Shown here: positions 35,601 through 47,600 of the stretch, in pieces
Layout: each line of letters starts with the position of its first letter
How positions within the stretch are numbered: the stretch's first letter is position 1
Assembly: GCA_944548615.1 (NCBI GenBank)
Contig: OX155952.1
Coordinates: 868,001-932,000 of the forward strand
From: Micropterix aruncella
Taxonomy: Eukaryota; Arthropoda; Insecta; Lepidoptera; Micropterigidae
Length of the DNA stretch: 64,000 bases
Reading direction: 5' to 3'
Notes under the pieces: model-generated
Database searches by the model: none
Told to the model about the DNA's origin: nothing
The model's input: the letters and a program-made list of their open reading frames with translations, nothing else
Position numbers and translations under genes: made by a program

Positions 35601-38600
35601 TTTGCAAACGTTCAAGTTTGTTGAGCAGTTCCTCTGATAAATCGAGATAAGCCACATCTGCATAGTCAAGGAGAGGCAAGAGGAGAGACTGTGCAAGAGA
35701 TTTTTTTGTGTCCATAGGAAGAAATCTTCTGAGTGTTTGCAGAGGGTGAAAACTAGCAAATATTTTACGACTTACCTCGTCCACGTGTGGTTGCCAGGAG
35801 AAATGTTCATCGATAATTAGACCAAGAGAAGCACTGGGATGAGAACACAGTGGGCCGGCCTCGCACCTAGACTATACCAGATTCGGCTGGATTTCTTCGT
35901 CCTTTCGTCTGGTCACGGGTCCGAAATCGCTTGCGCGGCCTCTACCTAATGTTAGCAGTTATCGGTTTGAATTTATCGCGGACCGTGGCACTCTTTTTCC
36001 GTCAATATCGGGTGACCGACGGATTGTTTCTAAGGTAGCTGACATCATTTCAAAAACCCCCACCGCTGCTTAGCAAACGTACGTTTCCAGACTTCCCGGT
36101 TATTCGTCGGAGTGCACAGTCGATTGGCAAACGCCGTACAATCGAAAGCACAATCCGCCCAGTATCGCCCGAGGTGTTGGCCCAGATTGAAACAACATAT
36201 CCCACCTGCCCACGACACACCCGTGACAGGGTTCACAGAGTCCTTTCCAGGATAGTCCCTCTTCGAGGAAGTTACCGGATGGGATTTAAACCGTGACTTA
36301 AGCCGACTCAAAATAACAAACAGGCCATCGGGCCCAATCTGCACGGAACCGCTAGATACCGTTCAAAGTGGCCATTATGAAAAACGACAACTTAGGCTGT
36401 CGACTACAGCGGGCGAGCCCGTCACCTCGGGAAGTTTTAACGATTAGTCGTTCTATCTCCCTGGAGTGAGCGTAGAAGACTTGGGGACAAAACAGTCCAC
36501 CATCTAGCTACGTCACAAGCCCGTAAGAGGCCAACGCCTTAACCGCGAGATAGCCAGGAATGTTACCTGGCGGGCCGACACTCACGCCCTTACTTCCAAT
36601 TGTGACCAGATTACTCCGGTATCTCGATTGGTTACGAGTTCGAGGTCGCTTGCGCGGTCCCCTCCCTTACGAAGCGGTGAAACGGTGATATACCGAATCT
36701 ATCGCGGACCACAGCGTCCTTTGCCCGGCTGTTCACCCAGGATCGGATGGCCGATGGTCGTCTCAAGAGCAGTCGCCGTAAGGTCCGCAACCACTCCCGC
36801 TCTATAGGAAACAGTACTGCTTCCAGACTCCCCCGACTATTAGTCAGAGTGCACAGTCGATTGGCTTACGCCGCACGGTGCGCAGACCGTCCAGGAGCGC
36901 CAGAAGTTTGATTCCCAGGGGAAACTGACCATAAGGCTAGAGTCTTACCCAGGCTCGCACTTCATGCGTGGAGGCTGTCGGATAGGTGTTGACCCGTGAG
37001 TGTGACCAACCCTGAACAGAATGGGTCTTCGTGGCCAACTCAGCAAGGGCCCATTAACTCCCAATGAAAAACGACAATTACATAGGTAAGCCCAAACATT
37101 TGGTACACTCACTGTTGTAGTCCAAGACAAGCTCGTTGAAGTTCCTCCCGCTGGGCTCCGTGCCGACGTACTGGTGCACCACGTCGGAGCCGAGCGTCTC
37201 CAGCGCCATGGCGTACGTCAGGGGTTTGGTGCAGGACTGCATTGTGAAAGGAATATTGACGTCTCCTATGGAGAACCTCTGCCCGTCGATCGTGCAGATG
37301 CTGACGCCCCAGTAGTCCGGGTTCGTACGAGCCAGCTGCGGAATGTAACTCGCCACTTTGCCGTCGCACTTGCTCTTGGCCATCCAGTACATCTCCTCGA
37401 TGTCCTTGATGAAATCCTGCAAAGGAAAATTCAGCTGATAGCGAAACACCACTCGGCTAGGTTTCCGTACCAAGGCATATGAAAGGATTCAAACCCTGAC
37501 AACCTGCAGGCCCGCAAGTAGCCCAAGAAAAAGGTGTTGAGCCCTGTCCTGGATTGTCACTTATTAAGGTGGCAATTTCTAGGGCCCGATCGCATTTCTA
37601 CCATTTTTAACACGCTTTTATTAGGTCGACCTGTATGTAACTATGTAATGGAATCTAAGGTAACTAATTTAACCATCTTCCAAGGATCACAGCGTCATGA
37701 AAATTGGCAGATGTATGTAGTTCTGATGACAATACAATAATATGGTACTGTCGAACTGATCTGATGATGGAGTCGGAAGATATGAACTGGAACTTCATGA
37801 TGGAACATCGTATCATAGCTGTGTTTGGACTTTTTAGAAAAGTCTTCGAATGAACTTTGACCACGATTAGGTTTCAAGGTCTGATGATGAAGCCGGAAGA
37901 TAGGCACTGGCATTCCATGATGGAATATGGTATCATAGCCGTGTTTGGACTTGTTAGAAAGGTCTTGTAATGAACTTTGATCACGATTAAGTTTCAAGGT
38001 CTGATGATGAAGCCGGAAGACAGGAACTGGCATTCCATGATGGAATATCGTATCATAGTCGTGTTTGCACTTGTGAGAAAGGTCACGTAATGGACTTTGA
38101 ACACGATCAGGTTTCAATGTTATAACGAACCTATTATATATTGACTTGTAAATATTGAGTGTAAAAAGTGCAAATATTGACATAAGTGCCTGTATAAAGC
38201 GTGTTTTTAGTGTTTTTTTAACTATTAATTTATTACTAAAAGAAAACGAGTGTGAATGTGTCGGAATGCACAGTCTAGGGATCGAAGTGAATACGTTCCA
38301 AATTTAATGTGTCACGACGACGTCCGGAAATGCCAGGGATCCATCTTTCACTGCCTCTTATATGAACCTTACCTTAATATGTATCGAGTTAAGGTGGCTT
38401 GGGTTGCGGTCTTTCAGGGTGCGGAGATCCCCTTTTAAAATGCAGAACGCGTCGTCACCGTATCGAAGCCAAAGCGTAGGTTACATGATGGCGAGCTCCT
38501 CGAGCTTCTCCCGTCATTCAGCCACTCATAAGGTAGACAGACTGAGCCGACGTACGCAACCTATGCAACGCATTATGATCTGGACCATTGCATTTGCATG

Positions 38601-41600
38601 AAAACTGATGACTTCGAAATATACTTATCATACGCAATGCTGTCACACGCGTCCCACGCAACGTCGAACTGCGATCTCCAGATTGGCATGGTAAGGTGGG
38701 GTAGGGGGGGAGGGGGGGGGGGGCAACATACTGTCCCACGTGTAAAACTAGTGTGTTTCTAAAACTTACGTTTGCAACGCGTCAGACACATAGAACGTTG
38801 ACGCATGCACAAAGAACAGCACGCAGAAGTACAGAATCATTCTTCACCATATTTCAATTTCTTTATTAATGTTTGGTATTCTCCAAACTATTATTTTTGT
38901 CTATTTATCTCATGAACTAGGAATCTGACCGTCTATCAAGGCGACACCTCCATCACGGGAATCCCTGCTAAGGGCTGTCCACAGGGTGGAGTCATCTCCC
39001 CCCTCTTGTGGAGCATCGTTGTAGACGAACTCCTAATAGATCTACAAAACCTAGGCCTCTCTGTCTACGGCTACGCTGATGACGTGGCTATAGTAGTCAG
39101 AGGAAACTTCCTATCAATACTTAAGGAGCTCATGGACAAAGCACTTAAGACCACCCAAGACTGGTGCCAGGCCAGAGGTCTATCCGCTAATCCAAGCAAG
39201 ACTAAGGCCATGATTTTCACCAGAAAATACAAACCCGAACCCGTTGAGTGTCTCAAGCTCTGGGATAAGGAGATAGAATACGCTACAGTAGTTAAATACC
39301 TTGGAGTCTATCTAGACCCAAAGCTCAATTGGAAGCACCACCTCGAGCGCAAGAGAACAACCTTCTATGCCTCGTTGTGGACGTGCAAAAGAGTCATGGG
39401 AAAAACCTGGGGGTTCAAACCCAGGGTCGCCTTATGGCTCTACAGGGCAGTACTGCTGCCTAGACTAACCTATGCTGCAATAGTCTGGTGGTCCAGGGTG
39501 AAAAAGCTTGAGACAGTAAAAATGCTTAAAAGCCTTCAAGGTAACTACCTGAGGGCTGCAACTGGCGTCATGAAGACCACCCCAACAGCGGGATTAGAGG
39601 TGGCACTCTGCTGCCCGCCTCTGGACAAGCTCATCATCCACTCCGCCAGACTTACAGCATACAGACTGAAGTGTTTGGGCGAGTGGAAGCGTGGAGGGCA
39701 CAATCATCCTGAGCTAAACCTCCTCCACAAAAGCCCATTCACTCTGACCCAGGATCGACTACGGAAAAAAATTTCGGTAGAGAAATCCTATAAAATCCTA
39801 ATCCCCACCAGGGAAGAATGGAAAAATCCGCAGTGGCTTCAAAGCCACAACGCAGACGCCTGGTTCACCGACGGCTCAGGAACAAATGGACGTTTTGGGG
39901 CAGGCGTGTACGGACCCAAAACCAACCACAGAATCAGCATCCCCCTTGGACAATACGCTACGGTTTTCCAAGCCGAGGTACTTGCCATATTGGAATGCAT
40001 AAAACTACAAAGTCGGCTTGAGGTAAAAAACAGACAAATCCTCATCTGCTCTGACAGCAGAGCAGCACTGGACGCTCTGGCTAAAGCCACCACAGAATCT
40101 TCTGTGGTCTGGGACTGCATGCAGGAGCTCAACAAATTGGGAAAATCCAACAAAATCACCCTAATATGGATACCGGGTCACCAAGGCATACCCGGAAACG
40201 AAGAGGCCGACAGACTGGCAAAACTGGGCACACTGGATTGCCCAGTGGAGCCAGCTGTAGGGGTCCCCTTCGCTACAGGTAAGAAAATCATCAGGGACTG
40301 CATGGAGCAGGAACATCGGGCTTCCTGGAAACAGAGTCAGGGATGTCGCCAGGCAAAAGCCATGATGGAGCAACCACTACAGAAGAAAACCAAGGCCCTA
40401 CTTGACATGAGCAAGAAGAACCTTAGAACCACTATCGGTCTCCTCACCGGACACACGACCCTTAGAGCTCATCTATTCCACCTTGGCTTGACTGAGAGCA
40501 AGGATTGCCGAATATGTGGAGAGGAACCTGAAGACAGCATACACATTGTTGGCCGCTGTCCAGGGCTCGCCGCCAAAAGACACAGTTTACTGGGACGAGC
40601 CTTTCTCGAACCCAGCGATCTGCCCAACTTGAAGGTCAGTGACCTACTTAGTCTGGTAAGAAGTACCGGGCTACTAGCTGACAATTGACCTAACCACACA
40701 GTGGGTAGTTACAAAAGACCTTACAGATCTAGGTGACATCAAGGGCTGGAAACAAGCCCCCCACTCCATCTACTACTACTACTACTATCTCATGAACTAA
40801 ATATCTTATTTTCTTTTTTTTATGGTGCGGACATATTCATTTAAAAATAACGAACTGAGTAAATTATTCTCAAACTCGCTCTAAGAATCAGAAAACATTA
40901 TGTACACCGATTGTACACAATACAAGTGCACCTTTTGAGAAGCGACAACAGCTTCCGATGCCATATTTACGTATCATACGTGGGTCAAGCGTGCACACCA
41001 AAGTGGGAGCGCTGCATCCTATACGTTGCGTACGTGGGCTCAGTCTGTCCCTACCCTTGAAGGCAGCAAATGTGACTTTGCCGAAACACTGGAAAAAGAG
41101 TCGTCAGACACGCTGTAAGAATCCGTTTTCTCAATTAAAATGTCAAATAACCTCGAACTTTTAGAGTCTGCAATGATTGATCTGTTCCATAGCTATCTAT
41201 AATTTGCAATATTTAGATCCCGTATATTAAAGATGGACCACGCCAGAGGACACCTTCCTATGTTTTAAATGGCACTAGGTACGGCACCGGTGCGAGGAAA
41301 TGTTGACTTACACGATATTATACGACGTTCAATAAAAAGTGATAATGAGTAATAGGTACATATGATAAAGTCAACTTTTATTGTATGTTCATTAATTAAT
41401 TTTTCGACATAGTCACCTTTTAGGTTTATACACTTGAGACACTTTTGACCCAACTAGAGTTGTCACCTACAAAGGGCGAGCCCTCACTTCAGGAAGTTCT
41501 AACGATTAATCGTTCTATCTCCCTGGAATGAGCGCAGAAGACTTGGACAAAACAGTCCACCGTCAAGCTCCGCCACAAACCCGTAAGAGGCCAACGCCTT

Positions 41601-44600
41601 AACCGCGAGATAACCAGGAGTGTTACCCAGCGGGCTTACACTCATGCCGTTACTTCCAATTACGACCATATTACTCCAGTCTCTCGATTGATTACGAGTT
41701 CGAGGTGGCTTATGCCGCACGGAGCGCAGATCGTCCAGGAGCGCCAGAAGGTTGATTCCTAAGGGAAACTAACCCTAAGGCCAGAGTCCTACCCAGGCTC
41801 GCGCTTGATGCGTGGAGGCCGTCGGATGGGTGTTGACCCGTGAGTGTGACCAACCCTGAACAGAATGACTCTTCGTGGCCAACTCAGCAAGGGCCCCTTA
41901 GCTCCCAGCAAGGGCCTTTTAGCTCCCTTGAGCTAAGGGGCCCTTGACACTTTTGACCCAGCAAGGAGACCCCTTGACTGGGTCGGGGATAGACATAGAC
42001 AGAAGGGGACGGGGCTACACGAGCGGAGTCAAATAAACCCGAACGGCTGATCGTCAAACGACGGTCGGTATTTACGTGGCTTATTGGGTGCACATGTGCT
42101 AGTAATTCGCGTTGGTTTGCTTTGTTAACAACTACCCTTCGAAACGTGTCACTATAGTTATTAGTTGATGTGGTAAAGAATCATTCGCGGAAGGAAAGCC
42201 TTGTCGTGTAAGTCTGTAGCAAGATTAGATAGTAAAACTTGTTGAGACCTAAGGATTGAAGGTGTGTGTACAGTCTGCCGTGTGCGTTGTCTACACTGGT
42301 TGTATGTATTCTATATCTATATGGCTTTCGTTATGCAGAAGCGTGCAGTCCGAACAATAGCGCGTGTGGCGCTTGATACGCCAGCTAGGCCCCTGTTTAG
42401 AGATCTCTGCATCATTACGCTGCCGTCCATTTATGTAATGGAAGTAACGCTGTTCGTTCGCAGAAATCTAGCCGATTTTGAAGTGAATGGTGTGCATCAT
42501 CACTATCCAACAAGATCCCGTTGCATGCTACGTTCGGTAAGTCATGCGATATCCAAGTCGGAGAGGCTAGCCTATATCGTCGGCCCAGCGATTTACAACA
42601 AACTCAGCGAGCACATTAGGCAGGCGCAATCTCTTGACGTGTTTAAGAGACGCCTTAAGAGATACCTTACAGATAAGGCGTTTTACTCGCTGGAGGAATA
42701 TTACTCGAGTGAAGTCTAAAATGATTTGTTGGCTAAAGTATTTAATGATCTCTTTGCATTTTGTCTTGTATTTCTTCTTTTTACATTATTCTTGTGTTTT
42801 TTTTTCTTCGTTTTGTTTTGTTTATTTTATCTTTTCTTTACGATAAAAAAAACGTTTGTTTGCTAATATGTATGAATGTTTGCTAATCTGTATCTGACTT
42901 GTATACCAGTATACTAATAAAATTAATATGAATATGAATATATTATTGCCACATAAGGTAAAGTTATTATTAAATAGGTACCTAATACAGAGTGCAAATT
43001 CTTCGAAGGTAACAAAAAATCCCATCCATAATATTTTTTTTGTCAGTTTTTTTTAACATTAATCTCAATCGCTGGAGGGGAGGGAAGGGGAGGGGCGCCA
43101 ATGTCAAGTTATTGCCCAGTTCGGAAAATTCACTGTAAACCAGTGACATGCGCGCTTTCAGGTCTCGGTTCACAAATACATACCTGAAAATCTGGGATGA
43201 CGAATTGACTTCGAAAAGCTCTAGTTATTAGGACAATATTCGGAGCAATGACTTGTTTGAAGGTGTCCCTGTCCAATTTCTGCGTCTCCGGAGATCCGCC
43301 TTCAAATCCTGACTTCTTGTGGACGGTACATAGGTTCTGCATCACGTCCTTGATGCGAGGGTCAGTCTTTCGGATTCCAGTTGTCCTCAAAGCCTAAATA
43401 AAATATTCATTGTTAGGAAGGGGTACCACCCTAACGATCACATCGCATAACCAAATTAAAAGTATAACTACAAATCATATACGAATAAGTAAGGCTAGAA
43501 ATGGTTTCCTGTATCAGTTCAACATTTTTTACAATAAGGTTCCATTGTGGGTCAGGGGTCTTGGAGACGTTCAATTTAAGAAAAATATCCAGGATGCTCT
43601 TTTATTCTATAAAGGACAATGACACTACTGTATTTTCTAATTATTCCTGACTATTTTTGTACAACATTTTTTTTAATTATTAACTATTTACATTACTAAA
43701 TCCAAGCATTTTAATAAAATTATTATTATAATGAAATTTAATATGACTATTTCTATTGCACCATTTTTATTGTTGTAATTTGTAATATTTCTAAATTTAA
43801 CTGACTATTCGTTTTTATATTTTGTTTTTTTTGGTTGTTTTCATTTATATCTAATTGGGCATTTTAACGGGTTTAATTATTTTTAAATGATTTTATTTTT
43901 TTATATAAATTAATTTATTAATTGTTTAAACAATTTTAAAAAAGAGTCAATCTATACATAAATGTATTATAATATATATCATATAAGGTAAATCATGTAA
44001 AATCAATTTGAAAATACCAAGATTAGGGATTCCTACCAATTGGTTTATTTTATAAATAAAATTTTTAAAAAATATATAAAAAAATAAGAATACTTATATC
44101 ACCCAAAGGGGTGATTAGGGCTTACTCCTATTATGTTTTAGAAAATAATTTCTTACAGCGAGAAATTTTCCAACTGGCAGCAGTCCCGTCTCTTCGTTCT
44201 TGAACATGTCGAATAGCACGTCATCCGCATTCTTCTGGTCCTGTTCCCTCGATCTGCCAATTTCGAAAAAGGGCTCTTCAAATGGGGAGGCATACCACTT
44301 TCGCACTTGAGAAAATTTGGTAGAAAACACCCGTCTACAGCAAGGCAATGACCGATGCGGAATCATGATCACAAAATGACTAAATATTGAAAAACCATCT
44401 TAATTAAGTTATAATTAGTTGAAATTAGTAGAGCTAATTGTAGTCGGTGATTAGGCACCGACACGCATTAAAACGGGGTTACAACTGCAATGAAAATTAT
44501 GGGTTTTTGTAATAATTTATGAATGACTCCCGTGAGCAGAACGTAACACAACCCCAAGTTAGAATCGGAGGAGTAACACTGTTTGAAAATACTTATTAAA

Positions 44601-47600
44601 AACATTCAAAAACTGTTCAATAACTTTTTAAAACATTTCTTTACTATTAGTTTATGATTTATTTTAACTATTTAAAAAATTTACATCAACTCGGATTGCT
44701 TATGAATAGGGTTTTAATCAATGTAATTGAGCCACGCGTTAGGTTCGGTAAATTAATACAGTAAATTTAAAAGTTATAGATAAACTGTCGTACAATGCAT
44801 TGACATATTTAAAAAATATGCTGTCGCCTTACTTTAAAAGTTAGAGCAAAGAAAATGGAAAGAAAACCTTCTTTTTTTAGTGTTTCGTTCTATATTTTTG
44901 TATTGCTACGGTTCAGCCAATTTATTAAAATGTTTTGCCACCGTAATCTTTCTTGCTGCAGGTTCTCATCAAAACCTTAAAAATGTTCCCCTGGTGTACT
45001 CGGTCTACCGTCTCAGGAGTATTCCTGGCACAATCCGCTCGATCGCATGCATGTCTTTTGAATCCTTGTTATACAGTAGAACTCCAATTATCCGAACTTC
45101 GACTATCCGAAATTAAAACGGAAAAAAATAAAACCGAAACATATTGATTGTTGATAATGCACCAACTCATTCAGCGAAAAAGGGAATAGCAAGTTTAAAA
45201 CAATCATTTTACCGCCAAACGTCACAAGCTTGTTGCAACCAATGGACCAATCTGTTATAGAAACCATGAAACGCCATTTCAGAAGGCAACTTTTAAGGAA
45301 ACTTTTGGCAGAGGACGAAGAAGAAGGTGTGTTGGCTAACCACAATATAATAATTTTGAAAAATTGACGTTAATGTCGAAGTTGAAGTAGACACGGGACT
45401 ATAAGCTCTACTATATAAAGCGGGACTATATGCATACAGTAGTCAATTAAAATAGACCCTATTTTCTGGAAAATCAGATTTTTTTATTATCCGAATGGGG
45501 TCCGGTCCCAATTGATTCGGTTAAATGGAGTTCTACAGTACTTGTGAATTTTGGAAGTGCAAAGGGACTAGGGACGAATTCTATCAATATAAAAGTATCA
45601 TGCAATACAATACAGTGCAATACAATGAACTACTTCAGTAGATTTTAGAGAGTCTACATCAGGAGGCACTTATAGCACTTATTAAAAACATAACTATCGT
45701 GATAGTTGTTATGGCTGTAATATTATATTTAATAATACCTACATACAAATACTCAAAATATACTAACAACATTATACTAATATTATTCAGGGAAAATAAT
45801 AGATTAAAAAGAAATGCAAAGTCTATGTACAATTATCAAAATAGAAATATTTTATTATCAATCCAGTAATATGACATTATAATTTTTCAATTAACAAACG
45901 TAAACTATGTAAATTAGACGAGAATATCGATGGCTTAGAACGCAAATGTGTTAAGTGACTTTTTTAAAGAAAATGAGTTAAGTACTACATGACATCCAAT
46001 ATATTGATCTCCACATTCTGTGCTAATGTGGTAAGCATCTAACAACGGAGGCTTCGAATACTTCTTCGTAAAAACTGTGGTAAGTGGCGTAAGTGCATCA
46101 AACAAAGTTTTTTGAAATGTTAATGTTGATAATCATTTACCATTATTGATATCTAATCAAAATTAAATCATCATAAAATGCATATGTGTTATCATCAGTT
46201 GATACAATATTCTCCAAAGCATGCTTAACGCTATACATGCTTAATGATTTTATTTACCCTTTTCTAAAGTAAAGAACAAATTCTAAAAGTAGAAAGATAA
46301 AATATAAATATTATAATAAAGATTAAAATGTGGTAACTACATACATTATTACATTACCATATAAAAATGTGGTAAGTACCACCTCTTGTCGGTTTTTTTT
46401 ATTAATACATAAAATACAAATATATAAATATAATACTATATACATATAATACTATATACATATACTATAGGTTAAAAATATTAACTGAAATTATTTCTTC
46501 ATCTGTTTCGAGATTATTATACCTAAACTTTCAACAAGCTCTCCTGTAAAATTTAGAAATTTGCACTTGGCACATTTGCGTTCTAAGCCATCGATATGAA
46601 TGTCAGCTATCATAATACCATTATGTTTAAAATTTTAGAAATCATCAACATGGAAAACAAATTCAGATTTTTTAAACTTCCTTATACCATTAATTAGGTT
46701 TCTTAACAAATTATTGACTACATGCAAAATCACCAAAACGTAAACTAAAATAAAACTAGGTAATCATTCAGGGGAATTCTACAAATATTTGTAAACGACA
46801 TATAGGTAAAAGACAACTTACAGCGTCAAGTCATTGAAGAATGAGAAGTTTCGCGTTCTGTTGTCCGATTTGCGTAAAAAAAAAACAAAGAGAGAAAACA
46901 TGTAAATAATTAGCAATTTGTATTCTTCTCACCCTATAAATCTGGCGAGCAGCTTAACAAATCTGTCTGTCTTGTTGTTGGACACCAGGTGGTGGCGATA
47001 AGAATCTTCTGGAACTTCTCGTTTCGGCATCGTTGCTAGCCGTGGTGCGTCTGCCGCGACTTCTAATTAGGTAATACCGGAGGCCGAGATACACTTCTTG
47101 TTTCTGGGATATGTAGGTTTCTGCTTAGCACTAATTGTCTGTGTTTAGCGCCATATGTCGACTAGCGGATTTATTTGCTTCTCTTGTTAACGTCGTGTCG
47201 TGTAACATTAGATAAATTAAACGAACATGAAAATGTAGGGTAAAATGGGGAATGGCGGTCAGGAGGCAAAGACGATACTGCAAGAATGGAACATTTACTG
47301 ACGTTGATTCTATTATATTTTAGAGAGCCAATCAGAGAGTCAGTCAATATGAAATCGAAGACTAACGCAGTTGTTTGACATTAATAATAGAATAAGGCGA
47401 ATTTACCGCCCGAAGTTTGTAGCACCCTGGGGGGCAGTCAATGACGCATTATCTGCGTCTGCTTGAGGATTTCCATACAAACAATAAGCAGTTTGAATAT
47501 TTATTATACAATGATAGGGGTCACTGACGACTAATACAAAATAGTGGAAATATTTTCGCCCTGGGGTACACCTGAAAAAACTTTCAATACGGTAGATTCA

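Noticed and set aside
33365..36360. LTR retrotransposon
   Set aside because: Repeated blocks here look like paired LTRs, but they are separate copies of the LINE and GC-rich families, each with its own ends; no gag/pol or primer-binding site seen.
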